From assembly GCA_001632435.1 (NCBI GenBank), contig KV424029.1:41423-105422 (forward strand): a stretch of DNA of 64,000 bases, in the 5' to 3' direction. Below the pieces are notes generated by a model, which was given only the letters and a program-made list of their open reading frames with translations, was not told where the DNA came from and did not search any database. This DNA is from Calocera cornea HHB12733 (Eukaryota > Basidiomycota > Dacrymycetes > Dacrymycetales > Dacrymycetaceae). Both the position numbers and the translations under genes were made by a program. Below, in pieces: positions 1-11,025 of the stretch; the first letter of the stretch is position 1; each line of letters starts with the position of its first letter.

Positions 1-1307
1 TACAGAAGGTCTCCTTGTATGAATGTGATACGCTTCAGTTGGTCGTTTGGTATGTCGCAATGCGGCAATTCGAAATAATCAAAAGCCACAAACTTGGTAT
101 GCTGAGTGTACTGAAGATCAGAAAGTATGCGCAGAGGGGTCAATATAGGACTGACCTTCCAGTATGCAGAGGCATCGCGGAGCCAATACCAATAGCCGGC
201 ACCAATATCCAAAGATTTCTTTGGAGGACGTTCTGCGAAACCTTCGTGAAACGAAGGTCCACAGTATTTCTCAAAATTGTATGGCGGTGCAACGTAATAT
301 AGCGTCCGGTAGACATATTTCTCCCTAGGATAATTCGATTGTAAGATATTGTTGACCGTGGAGATACTTGGCACGTACAAGGATCGGGTTTCCAAATCCA
401 CCGATAACGGATAGGGCAGAAGGAGCTGTTGCAGAAGGGCTTGTCCTTTCGTTGGCTGGGTATTCGCCTTCGCTCTCTTACTGAAAAAAGAGAACGTTCT
501 CTTCCTACCTTTGGGCGTCGATTTGGTATTGTCCGCATCGGTGTCGGTGTCGGAGACATAAGGTGGTTTCCGACCGCCTTTAGAGAAAGAACGTCTTTGT
601 TTAGGTGTTATCGAGCGAGGTGTCATTGGCCGGATATCTGGCCGAGACGTTGACCTGGAGCGAGTGGGCGAAAGTGGCGTGGGAGGCGGCTGTTCTCCTC
701 CAGAAGAGGGCCAGCGTACCAGTTCAGAAGGCGGAACTGCTGCTCGCAAGAGTGATGGCAATGGCGGCAATGGTGGTGCCGAGCTACCAGACTGACCACG
801 TCTGTGCTGCAAGAATGAAGGTGGTGCGGGTGTGGGCGTAGCGGATCGTGAGGTGGGCGACTGCGGCGAGCCAGGGGAAAGGGGGCTCCTCGGGAGCGGC
901 ACCTGTGTCGGGGAGCGCAATCCGTAACTCGAAGGGGCGTCCGGAGATGTCGCGACCTGTAGAGAGCGATCGTGATTGAGTCGTCTGTCGTTCTTGGTGG
1001 AAGGTACGTCCGTGCCATAACCATCATAATTCCTTGTAATGGCTCTTCCCCGGCTAACGGTTGACGAAGGAGTTGATGTTGGCGTCTTCGAGCGTTCGAC
1101 TGCAGCTTGCACAGGGGCCTTCAGATGAAGAGATACCTGCGGCGACTTCTTAGCCGCATGGGTGTCCGTATAATACCCATCGTCTCGGGGCTGTTGAGGC
1201 TTTGACTTGGAGGATCTTGCCGAACTTGGATCTGGGGTTTTGGCTCGGCCTGTCAGAGAGGACAAGCGAGCTCGCCATCCACCTCCTTGGGAGCTGGTAG
1301 GAGACAT
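1..1307 (-). CDS. Disordered-N-terminus class I methyltransferase, family member 1 (3' end off window)
   Basis: I see an open frame from ATG at 1307 encoding about 310 residues rich in Ser, Pro, Arg and Thr. It contains the motif DGYYTD and a second version DGYGTD, then PYPLSVDLETR. An intron (325-378) falls just before EKYVYRTLYY, as in the paralogues. Exon 2 carries SLDIGAGYWYWLRDAS, the SAM-binding motif I. After a second intron comes TKFVAFDYFELP (motif II) and RITFIQGDLL. The gene runs off the left edge, so motifs IV-VI are not visible. An upstream in-frame ATG at 1352 overlaps the TATA box; the start at 1307 (MSPTSSQGGGWRARLSSLT) is preferred because all relatives begin MS- and sit 44-52 bp from TATA. 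Known of the fold: Rossmann-like methyltransferase. The substrate is unknown. Confidence 0.8.
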   Translation of the reverse strand, partial: MSPTSSQGGGWRARLSSLTGRAKTPDPSSARSSKSKPQQPRDDGYYTDTHAAKKSPQVSLHLKAPVQAAVERSKTPTSTPSSTVSRGRAITRNYDGYGTDVPSTKNDRRLNHDRSLQVATSPDAPSSYGLRSPTQVPLPRSPLSPGSPQSPTSRSATPTPAPPSFLQHRRGQSGSSAPPLPPLPSLLRAAVPPSELVRWPSSGGEQPPPTPLSPTRSRSTSRPDIRPMTPRSITPKQRRSFSKGGRKPPYVSDTDTDADNTKSTPKGRKRTFSFFSKRAKANTQPTKGQALLQQLLLPYPLSVDLETRSLYVPSISTVNNILQSNYPREKYVYRTLYYVAPPYNFEKYCGPSFHEGFAERPPKKSLDIGAGYWYWLRDASAYWKVSPILTPLRILSDLQYTQHTKFVAFDYFELPHCDIPNDQLKRITFIQGDLL

Positions 1308-1351
1308 ATCGGGACTTGAGGAGGAATCCCACTGGTAGCCCTGAGAAGCCA

Positions 1352-1359
1352 TTTATATA
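1352..1359 (-). promoter_or_regulatory. TATA box of methyltransferase family member 1
   Basis: TATATAAA on the minus strand, its first base 52 bp before the chosen ATG at 1307. The same arrangement precedes the other family members. Confidence 0.6.
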
Positions 1360-2340
1360 GTCGAGGACTGCCCGGACCTGCGCACGGCCCACCGGAGATA
1401 TAAAATAAAGTACGAATCCGAAGTCAGGGGTATTCAGACGACGAGAGCGATCGTATGTATCAGCGGACCCAAGTGCCAGTCATAAAACGTCGTCCGAGTC
1501 ATGGATGGTTTCAGCGGACAGTTATGGCAAAACGCCGGCCGAAAGATAGGCCAACGTTGAGTCGGCGCAGCGAACGCGAGGCGAAGCTTAAAAGTCGCAG
1601 GCTGGCGTAAAATTCCATAATTTGTAGGCCAGCAATCCCCATTGGAAGGGGCGCCCCTGACGATGGGCCACGTTGCGGATACCTCGAAAAGCGAGAAGAA
1701 TGCCTTGGAAACCGGCTGCCAGCGTGAGCAGATTCTGCATTCATCCACGCGGCAAACACGTGTACAGAAGCCTATCCAAGGATCTGATGTCGCACAGATA
1801 GATAGTCCAACCGAATGCAGAGGCCTGCTTTAGTGGAGCAGTTGGGAGGGTGGCTTCACATAGCTGGTGACGGCGTCGTCCAGGTCCGATGATGCGCCGT
1901 ATTCGCATACAGCATCTCAATCGTCACAGCTCGAAGGATTGATGCAGCGTTGGATACGCAGATTGCCTCCGCAGTATCCGCTATTTACCCAATCGGGCAT
2001 CACGTGCTTCCAAGGGCTCTATCTGGCCCGGTCCGAGGCTTTTAGTTCTCCGCGGCATGTACAAGCCACCTCATTCAAATCACGTTATGATCATTTAAGT
2101 GAATAATAGTAGGAAGTACGTCTGTTACAGGTAGAACCCGTTGCATGGCCGTGGCCGCAGGATGGTCGCCGAGACATCTGACTTTGTTGGGAATACGGCT
2201 CGTACGCCAGCGACGGCCATTGTTGCCAGATGAATGCCAGATGAATACTGTCTAGGGGATATCGATGTTGGAACCATGAACGCGCAAAGCAAATGAGCAG
2301 CATGGATATCTGCCGTGCTGAACATAAACATAGCGTTGCA
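1360..2340. other. Intergenic, no gene supported
   Basis: Short ORFs occur on both strands, but none has a recognisable domain or a splice pattern I can support. The first ~100 bp on the right of the TATA box presumably hold upstream promoter elements for member 1. Confidence 0.4.
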
Positions 2341-4523
2341 TCATAATGTTGTACGGAAGTTGTTTAGGTGCGTCGATACGCTAGTATACAGAACGTCGAG
2401 CGGTCTTGCAGCCAGCCAAGGCGGGAGTTCCTCCTGCGGTCTCTTCAGCATGAATATGGTGATGAGTGAATTGACCCACCGGAAAAAGGCATCCTGTAGT
2501 TCCCTGAGATATTTGGTGTACCTTTCCCCTAAGAGCTCGATCGTTTCGGTGGTTAGTCCGTCCCTGACGAGATCGTCAGCCCCTTTCGTGAGCTGCAGTG
2601 GATTGTCCGTCTTCCGATCTTCAGCTGGCAGATAATCAGCGGCTTGATCCAGGAGGAGCCTCTGAGAGTGGTCAATATCCTGGCGCATTTTCAAGTCGAT
2701 GTTCTTATGCAGCTGTGCGAATGTCTTGTCTCCGAAATCTTCCAGAGCATCGTGGCTACAGCGCAGCACACGGCACCAACGCAATTGCACCTTTCTAAGC
2801 AGGTGAAGCTTGCGACGGTCTCCAGGTCGGCACCCGAAGGTTTGGATCTTTGCGGTGATACGCTCAAGCCCGTCGGGAACATGCATGTTAAAGAAGGCAA
2901 GGCGGCCTTCTGCGCGCGTAGACATCTGTTTGAAACCTACCTGTTTGTGTGTCCGCAGCATCTCCAAAAAACACGGGAGGGTCCGTTCCGCAACTGAGTC
3001 CGTGAGCTCAGGCAGATACCATCCATCGTCCAGAATCTGGTGGCTTGTTCAGTAATGTGGCAGGCAATAGGAGCATGACATACCTCTAGGATCCCCCCTG
3101 GCGCGAGTAAGGAGGACAACGTCTACCACATTACATGAGAAGGTTATCGAGCTGACAAGCACTCAATTACTTACCTGCATAACCTGCTTCCACTATAAGG
3201 GTGTTCATTAACAGCTCATTATGGTTCACAGTAGACTGAAATACACGCACCTTGGGCCAAGGTATGGCGATGCTCATATTGGCGACACGGATGTAGTTGA
3301 ACTGTCCGAGATTTCGTCTATCCATCGGAGAAAGGTCCCTAAGACGAAGGTTCAACCCGATTGAAGGAGGTCGACAGTGGTCACTTACGTGATGTCTCCA
3401 TAGCTGTATTTAATCCTTTCTTGCTGATCATTAGGCATACTGCAGGATGTGTATTGTCTGATATCAAAGCCCGTGAACTGGGAGAACTGGAAAGCACGTC
3501 AGTCACTTGAGATTCACGAATTGATGGACTGTGACCTACGCGCCATTGCCATGATGCAAAACGTAGCCAGTACCCATAGCCACAACCAACGTCTAGAACC
3601 TTCTCAGGTGGTGGCATCTGCTCGAGGAATGTTGGTTTCCGGAACATGTCGTGCTCATCGTAATAGACTTGATAAAGCATATACTTCTCTCTGCATGATA
3701 TAGCTCAGCGATCGTGCAAGACCAACATCATTGAAACATACATGCGGCGAACTTCTTTTCCCGCAGATAGCAGGTACCCCTCGATGGGTGCTTCGAGTCC
3801 TCCGAGTGTCTCCTTGTTGATTGACTCCGAGTCGGAGTCGGAGAGATTGCCGTCGTCCGAGGAAGGGAGAGGGTGTGGGGGCCGGCGGGTTGGAACAGGT
3901 GGGATAGGGCCTGCAGGAGGGGGGCCGCGTGGGGACAAGGTGTGTGTTCCATGACCCGATATTGTCGACACCGGCGATAACCCGGAACTTCTCGAAAAGT
4001 CTTGCGATTTGGCGCTCCTTATGAACGGAGTCCGGGGTGTGCGCATGGTATCTGCCATTTCCGGCAATATACTGTTGCCTTGAGCAGCTGCAATAGTGGT
4101 ATTGATCGGACTGAGGACAGGACGGCGGGCAGATCGATTCGAGCTCGGTGACATGGGGACAACTGACGGAGCATTCATGCTGGATACAGTGGGAGCCCTT
4201 GGCCTGGCATTGGGAATTGACACGTTGGGCGGCGGGGATCTCGCATTCATGCTTGATGTCGGTGGGACTGGTGGTATGGCGCTTTGGATTGGCGGAATGA
4301 GGGGCGGAGATCTTGCGTTGGATGATGGGATTGTTGGGACCGGTGGTGTGTTATTGGACCTGGAGGTAGCTGGAGTACGTCTAGTTCTGTTGCGTCGAGG
4401 AGGACCGTCGGTTGCGTAGCCATCGTCGATAGACGGTTCCGCTTGCTGTGTCTTTGGCTCCTTGCGGAGAAACGAGCGGAGGCCTCCAAAGAGACTGTGC
4501 TTGCGATTACGAGGTGTAGACAT
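2341..4523 (-). CDS. Disordered-N-terminus class I methyltransferase, family member 2 (complete)
   Basis: I place seven exons: 4523-3742, 3690-3540, 3486-3389, 3338-3251, 3192-3175, 3122-3084 and 3036-2341. Together they give a continuous frame of 623 residues. Residues 1-260 are disordered and Pro/Ser/Asn-rich, starting MSTPRNRKHSLFGGLRSFL and containing DDGYATD. The catalytic part has VLDVGCGYGYWLR (motif I), FTGFDIRQ (motif II), FNYIRVANMSIAIP, an 18-nt exon coding WKQVMQ, then LLAPGGILE and ILDDGWYLPE (motif VI region). A helical C-terminal part of ~200 residues follows. It is probably a SAM-dependent methyltransferase of unknown substrate. It lies tail-to-head with member 1 and with the 5370-6969 sibling on the same strand, which suggests tandem duplication. 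Confidence 0.85.
3175..3192 (-). other. 18-nt microexon of family member 2
   Basis: Six codons (WKQVMQ) flanked by AG acceptor and GTAAG donor, followed by an exon of exactly 39 nt (3084-3122). The same 18 + 39 nt pair is present in member 4 (21478-21495, 21544-21582) and in the decayed copy (8809-8826). Confidence 0.75.
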
Positions 4524-4567
4524 GGTGATAGCAAGGAGCGAATTACTCACAGATGGTCTTGGGCCAG

Positions 4568-4575
4568 TATTTATA
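4568..4575 (-). promoter_or_regulatory. TATA box of methyltransferase family member 2
   Basis: TATAAATA on the minus strand, 52 bp before ATG 4523, the same spacing as in member 1. Confidence 0.65.
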
Positions 4576-5369
4576 CGTGTACGGAGTAGCTGTACACGTA
4601 ATGGCTTGGAGGTACGTGGCCCTCTGATGCGTCCGGATAGTAGCGCTAGTAGTAGTGCTATGCAGCCACGCTCCTCACCTTGAGGCACGCAGGAGGTCAA
4701 GTGCGCCGGGAGGATGGAGGACCGAAAGGAGCGGCCGAGAGCCCCTGCGCCACAGTACATAACCTAGTCATCTTCAAGATGATGGCACCGGTCAAGCGCC
4801 GACATGCATGCTTGCTATGCATGTAGCGTAGAGTCATCGGCAAGTTCGCGTGGCATGGTCGTGGTCCGAAGGGTGCGACATCGGGTATCCATCGAAGTAA
4901 GTCGACGCTGCACAGAAGCCAGACTCAGGATAGCAGAGTCAAGGATGCGATGCAATTGTTTGTCGAAGTCGAACAGTCAGATCCTCCTACTAGAGACATA
5001 ATAGCGCAGATAGATGGGCGAAGGGAGAGCAGGGATAACATAGAGAAAAGCTTGCTGCATGGCCGACTGAGTATCCAATGGCATCTAGAGCAAGCGGCGC
5101 GACGCGTTGTTTACCTGCAACCCTATCGCCGAGAGCGGCGCGTTTCGGCGATAGCGTCTCAGTGCTTCATGAAGCTGGATGGGAAGCGCAACGGCCATCA
5201 TCAGGCTTAGAAGATTGGGGGCAGGGAGTAATGGGCATGTTATATCATTAATTCGTGACGTGATTAGCAATCGGAAAAGCGGATGTAGTGCGATCATACT
5301 GGAGCTATGTTACAATTAGAACTAGGGCCCGACAGCTCTTGCATCGTGTATGGGCTGGTGTCTCAAGCC
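4576..5369. other. Intergenic, no gene supported
   Basis: About 800 bp between the start of member 2 and the stop of the proline-rich sibling. I see only short, unrelated ORFs. Confidence 0.4.
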
Positions 5370-6969
5370 TCACTCAAACTTCACGCCTCCATATGCCTCA
5401 CTCTCGCTGTGTTTCGAGCTACTGCTGCTCGAATAGTTGCTTTGAGGGACGGGAAGCTGGTTGTGGCTGGTGCTAGTCGTGTATGCGGTCCGTCCTCCCG
5501 CTGAGCGTCCCCGTACTTCGCTGACGGTCCTAGCACGGAGATTGCCGCCGAGCCTCGACGGACCGGCACGCTCCGTATCGGTCATCGTACTGCTGGATGG
5601 CGCCATACGGCTGGGCATTGCGAGTGGGGTCTGAGGCCGTGCGGAACGTGGTGGAGGTGGGAGCACAGTAGTATCAGACGGCGGGGGAAGCTGGGGAGGG
5701 AGCTGTCGTCCACGACCACCTGGCGAGAGCGGCGACTGAGGCGACCCTGGACTCATCGAGCTCGCCGACGGCTGCTTGATGTGGATAACTGGAACCGGCT
5801 GCGACTTCCCAGCGCTCGACCCGGAACCGACGAACGACTGCGGCGGTCCGTTGCTGCCCATGAACGGAGGTTGGGTGGAGATCGTGGGATGACGCCGCAG
5901 GGAGGGAGCCGACGGTGGTTGCGCCGACCCAGATGACGTTCCCGGCTCAGATGGCTGCGTTCTTCCAACAGGCTGTTGCAAGCTCCTGCTGGGCGTCTCC
6001 AGAAAGGCGGGTATTCCAGCCCGAGGGTTCGATAAGGCGGGTTGGGCGAAGCCGCGAGGAGGGTTTGGCAGCGACGCCGCCAACACGTTCGAGGCCGACC
6101 ATTGAGGAGCACTTGGAATGTTCTTGCTATCCTTGTAAGAGCCCAGATACACAGGACCTTTCGAGCGGCTTACGGGAGGCGGCTGCTCTCTTCTCGGTGG
6201 CAAGCCGGTGCCGATGGGTAGATAGGGCCGGTACTCGCTGGTTGGAGCTTTCGAACCCGACGATCCTGGTGTCGCCGATCTTGATGGGGCGTCTATCCTC
6301 GGCTGGGTCGGCCTTCCGCTTCCTCCGAGCGGTTTGCTGCCCCGATCTCTGGCTTCTTGCAGCCTCTTCCGCTCTGCCGCCGATCCCAGGGAGTTTGTGA
6401 CCCAGGGGGGTGGGGGCAGGTCGTCCGAGCCGTCGTCTTCAGGGCGGCTCTGCGCTGGACCTGGCCCAGCTCCTCTGGTGGTGCCGGGTGCTGGGCCCAA
6501 GGCAGCTGCTCGCCGGAGATGGGGTGGGAGAGCGGGGACAAGCGGGATCGGCTCGCTAGGCTGCGTCTCCGGACGGTGCATCGGCCAGGGGATGTTGCTC
6601 AACGAGAGCGTCCGCCCGCGCTGTAGTGGTGCTTGGGTCGGTGGACCGGCTCTGTTCGACCTTGACCTCGATCCGGAAGGAGCTGGCGTCGCGGAGCGTG
6701 GAGGTAGGGCAGGCGTGGCTTCAGGCGGCGGCGGTCCAGCCGGTATCAGCCCGTGGAGCATCCTCAGGTCCGCCAGCTCAGGCTGTGGCCCTACTCCCAG
6801 GACAGCGAAGTTAGCGACATCTCGTGACGGGTCTTTGCACCGTTTCCTCACCTATGGGCGAGGATACATGCGGTCTTCGATTCTCACGAGATTTCTCCTT
6901 CTTCGCCGTCCAAGGCAACTTGAGCTTACTGAACGGGTTCGACTTCCTGTTCGGCGGTTGGTCCGACAT
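5370..6969 (-). CDS. Proline/serine-rich disordered protein, methyltransferase-family sibling without catalytic domain
   Basis: Two exons. The first encodes MSDQPPNRKSNPFSKLKL and ends at HVSSPI. A ~61-nt intron with a GCTAAC branch-like site leads to GPQPELADLRMLHGLIPAG and a further ~470 residues dominated by Pro, Ser, Gly and Arg, ending AYGGVKFE. The N-terminal pattern (MS, basic stretch, then hydrophobic residues alternating with Lys) resembles member 2, and a TATA box sits 46 bp upstream. No SAM-binding motif is visible in the frame or downstream. I read it as a relative that lost, or never had, the methyltransferase domain. Its function is unknown. Confidence 0.7.
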
Positions 6970-7009
6970 AGTGGAAGGTACGATGGACGAAGGAGGGCGA
7001 AGATCGACC

Positions 7010-7015
7010 TTTATA
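7010..7015 (-). promoter_or_regulatory. TATA box of the 5370-6969 gene
   Basis: TATAAA on the minus strand, 46 bp before ATG 6969, matching the spacing in the methyltransferase paralogues. Confidence 0.6.
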
Positions 7016-8124
7016 TGCGGGGGAGATGAGCGTCCTGGTTCTGCTGCCATGTGAACTGGGAGAGTGGTGCGCATATACCGAGGCTTGGCGACCTCCTGAC
7101 TGGCGCGATACGGCGGCACAGCACTGGAAACGCCGAGGCACTGCTGGTATGGCGAGGCAAGCAGACGTCTAGTCGGGGATCGGAGACGTAAGTCCAGGTC
7201 AAGTCAGGCGAGGACGTGCAAGTGCGAGTCAGGAAGCAAAGACCGCCTATAGTCCGGACCGCGCCAAAATGGGAGTCATGGCTCGCCAAAACAGGGGACG
7301 CGGGCGTGCGCCCTGGGCTTCCAGCATGTTCATCTTCGAGGCGGGAGCAGGGAAGCGCGCGTCTTCTGAGGTCGAGTGACCGGGAGCTTGGAAACGGGGT
7401 GCGAGCCGAGCGCTGCGCGACTTTGATCCGCGAGTTATATGAGGGCACAGAAGACATGGCTTTAGAGCTGGGCGCATAGACCCTCACAACGAAGGGTTCC
7501 GACGGGTATGGTCATCAATTGCCTCGATGCCGTGCCGGAGGCCTGAGCAAGCGATGTTAGTGGGCGTAAGATGCGGGGTTTGGGAGGTGCAGTTTACGCT
7601 ATGGCCCTCAGTTGAGAAAGAGGAAAGCTGGCATCAGCTTCCCATGTACACAGTTTCTAGCTACTTTATAGCAAAATCTGGGCTACAACTTAAATCAAAA
7701 GGAGTACAATCCCCATGAATCCCTCCTAGGCTCCTGGATTGTATTGTAGATTATGATTTTGCTATCAGTGGTATCAAATACTAAGCGCGGAACTTCCGCG
7801 AGGCGCCCATAGTCAAATTAGGCGCCCATGTCTCTGTCCTAAGTCCTCAGGAAAGAACCACTGGCTGTCCCACAAATGCTGCAATGCAGAAAATTGAAGC
7901 GATGTGGTACTCACCTGCTGCATGCCGGCTGACATACAAGGTAAGATTGAAAGTTTTCAGCTCTAAATCATGTTTTTGGTCGCCATCAGGCAGCAGGCTC
8001 CTCATGATTTACCAGTCATAATAAATAGATGTTGGGAAAGCATGTTGGTAGGTCTCAAATGAAAGAAGAGCGCAACCCACGTTTCAATCACGGTCGCGCA
8101 TCTAATGAGCAGAACGAGGGCTGA
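7016..8124. other. Intergenic, no gene supported
   Basis: Short ORFs only. The part from ~7600 to 8100 is AT-richer than its surroundings. I see no repeat or RNA structure here. Confidence 0.4.
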
Positions 8125-10240
8125 TTACACTGTGAAAGCACTGGCCTGTGGAAGACATACAGGTCCAACAATCACCGAACATATCTCATAATTTCGTCGC
8201 ATTAAGGGCAAAGTGCCAACAGTGCACCGATAGTGCCTGATGTTGAAGGTGGAGCCATTATAAGTGTGTCGCAGTGGCTCTCCAAAACGGCCGATAAGCG
8301 GGCGCAAATAATTGCGAGAACGATTGAACACACTGCTCGAACCGTAGAACAGTTGGTGCGCGAGTGTACAATCCATGTTCAGATATCCAGAGAGGGCATC
8401 ACAGCAAAGCATTATGGCCTGATGCCATCTGAGTCCTTCATTGACGGTCTTGAATGGCAATCTGACTGGGACCGTGGTCCTGCTTTCCATCTCACTCGCA
8501 AGAACGGAATCCATCCCAGACATGTGAGACATCGCCTCAGCGGTAGCCTCCGCTTGTCGTGGCAAGTCAATACCACGGCCAAAGAGAATGTCCCGGAAGT
8601 ACTGTTACTGACAGAGTTTACCGTGGACATCGCCTACAGATAGCGGTGGGGGCAGCTGATAGTCGCCAATAATCTGTGGGTGCAGTGAGCAAATATTGTA
8701 CGTGTAAAAGGGGAGCTGATACCACCGGTATACCTTCTGGCTTCAGCAGCATTGCGAGCTCCTGATAACGTCAGCGAAGGCTCTACGATCATTGACCAGA
8801 ACACTGACCAGAAGTAATCTGTCCCACTTCACGCGATGACATGTCAGAAGCAGTACCGAGAGTTTGTAGACATATACAGCACCTCAGTGTTCGGAATTGC
8901 GAGGGCCATATTCGCTACTCGGATGTAATCGAACTGATTGGATCGGAAGGGTAGTGGGTTCGCGCTTCTGTTCTCACATCTGACACAAGCCGGATGGTGA
9001 TTCTATTGAGAAACTGGACATACGGGAGATCGTGCTAAACAAATGTAACCCTCGCTGCAGCGTGGAGCAGTAACGAGACTCCTCCCTGCTCACGGCAACC
9101 AGCGCAACAAATCGTGTATTCTTATATGCGCATGAGTGAGACGGAAGTATGGAGCAAGAACGTTACTCACCGGCCAACGACTTTGCATAGAGGCGTAACG
9201 GACCCAAAAGCCGAAACCACACCCGACATCCAATACTCGTTCCGGTTGTCGAATATTTGGGAAACGATAAAAAGCAGGGTTGTCATCATATTCCCCGTAG
9301 ATAGAAGTAGTGATCCAGCGTTCCCTGCCGAGTGAATTAGAGTACCCTTCAGGGGCTGAATACGGCATGCTTACATTTCGCTAGCATGATGACCATATGG
9401 CGAAAGGGGGTAGGGCACGTCCATGACAGACGGGGACGATTTTCTGTCCGTGCCCCTATCAGAGGGTGAACCGGCTCTGAGAGACCTTCTTCAGCTGGAG
9501 CGAGATTGTTCGGGCGGTGCATGAAGCAGGTTGCCGCCCGAGCAGCCATTCAATTGGTCTAGGTCTTGTGCGAACTTCCAATGCTGCAGTACCTGCTGCG
9601 GCACCAATAGATTTCGTAGCTGAATATCGTATTCAATACCCAGTTCCAAGCTAAGGTCCACGTCCAAAGGAGTGACGGGCTCCTCCGAGGCTGTTTGTGA
9701 CTTGCCCTTGCACCTTCTGAAACAAAGTATTTCGGATGCGAAGCAAACAGAAACTTGAATTTGAAAATGCTGTCTAGATCGACACGAAGTGCTGAAGAGG
9801 CGAGCCCATTATGCCGTGAAGAGCCATCGCCGTGTAAGCGCCCGAACAATCGTGCATTCGACTCATCGCGCCGCATAGATGCATGTTGCAGAAGGCGCTG
9901 TATTGCCGTAGAAGGGCCGATCAATGATTGACCAGATATAGACCGCAGAGCGATGGTCGACGGATACGTGATGCGGCCCACATGCGTCCGCCGAAGACCA
10001 GATCAACCCGGTGTCCGAGGAGGGCCAAGTCATGCGAGCACCGCTTGTGAGGCAAGGACTGTAGAGCGGAGAAGTATCAGCAGTCACAAGCGCAGTGCGT
10101 ATACAGAGAATATGTTCCATATGAGGAACGTTCTGAGCCGAAGGTCGATGCGATGGGATCTGAGGGAGCTCTGATATATCCGCAGGAGGGATATTGCCGA
10201 GGCCATATGTCCCAAGCAGCAGTGCATCTATCCATGGCAA
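8125..10240 (-). pseudogene. Decayed copy of the disordered/methyltransferase family
   Basis: Ordered remnants match the paralogues. At ~9430-9380 the frame reads DRGTDRKSSPSVMDVPYPLS, recalling PYPLS in member 1. At ~9300-9180 it gives ERVLDVGCGFGFWVRYAS (motif I). At ~9080-9000 the motif II exon reads TFV, then a stop, then HDLPYVQFLNRITI, so it is shortened and interrupted. At ~8960-8900 it reads QFDYIRVANMALAIP. An 18-nt exon (8809-8826, WDRLLL) and a 39-nt exon (ELAMLLKPEGIPV) follow, then IIGDYQLP and a C-terminal stretch to 8125. The 9560-10240 stretch contains PPADISELPQIPSH, which may be the ruined disordered N-terminus. The in-frame stop and deletion argue for a pseudogene; the left boundary is approximate. 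Confidence 0.65.
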
Positions 10241-10389
10241 CGGCGTAAGAAGCGGATCAATATAACTGGGTTGCAGAGACCATCAATACAGTACGTATTT
10301 GCACATGGGGGTGATACATAACGGAGGTACAGCAGCTCCTCCCTATAGGGCAGTACGGCGAGCGTGAGCCGAACTCGAAGAAGGCACAT

Positions 10390-10846
10390 CTAATCCTCCT
10401 CCTTTTTGGGCGGCGGTCCACACGGCTGCAGCATTTTCTAATATTCAGGTGTCAGACATGGCGGCGTGAAGGAGCGGGCAGGTGGGCGCACCTCAGTCAT
10501 CTCGAACTTGACCCGTCCTGTAGCCTCTCCATCTGCCAAAGCGAGGTAGGATAATAATGGCGCATGACCGACAATAGAAGCATAGGTGTCGCGGTGCTGG
10601 TGTGTTATCCAGTCACTGTACACATCCGTCAGTTCAAGGAGAGGCCAGAGGAGCGGAGCGACGTACTACTTGGTGATATCAGCATGGCCTGTGCCGGTGT
10701 ATCGAGCGTGCACTACATGAGGAGTTAGCACACCTCTACGGCCCAGATAGCACGCAGGACTCACGATGCTCTAGCTGGGTGTTCGCCGTATAACGGAGTT
10801 CAGAAGACTGTTCAACATTCTCAGCGATATACAGCAGGATTGGCAT
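10390..10846 (-). CDS. SF3B5: Splicing factor 3B subunit 5 (SF3b10/Ysf3-like)
   Basis: Four exons (10846-10765, 10712-10667, 10615-10492, 10437-10390) sum to exactly 300 nt, or 99 residues. They read ELRYTANTQLEHL, HARYTGTGHADITKYD, WITHQHRDTYASIVGHA, then KMLQPCGPPPKKEED. This follows the SF3b5 family closely: TGTGHAD and NQHRD-type motifs and the QPCGPP tail. The family usually has ~86 residues; the extra ones are N-terminal (MPILLYIAENVEQSSE), so an internal start is possible. SF3b5 is a core piece of the SF3b complex of the U2 snRNP, which supports branch-site recognition. The gene is divergent from LRP1. The AG of the last acceptor lies only a few bases after an in-frame TATTAG stop that ends the read-through ORF. 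Confidence 0.95.
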
Positions 10847-11025
10847 GCGACGTGCTCACCATCTGGTATGACGAAGCAGCGCGGGATGGCCGTTTGGGTG
10901 AGGATGGCGGCCTTGGCTGGGGCCGGAGGCAGAAGACCAAATTGCCTTTTGCGGAATTCACATTCCCTTATTTTGGGCAAGTCCGCCGTGACCGGCGTCT
11001 GCTCGTCTCTTCACCACTTGGCAAA
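10847..11025. promoter_or_regulatory. Shared divergent promoter SF3B5 / LRP1
   Basis: Only 179 bp separate the two start codons, so both genes must share this region for transcription initiation. Confidence 0.6.
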
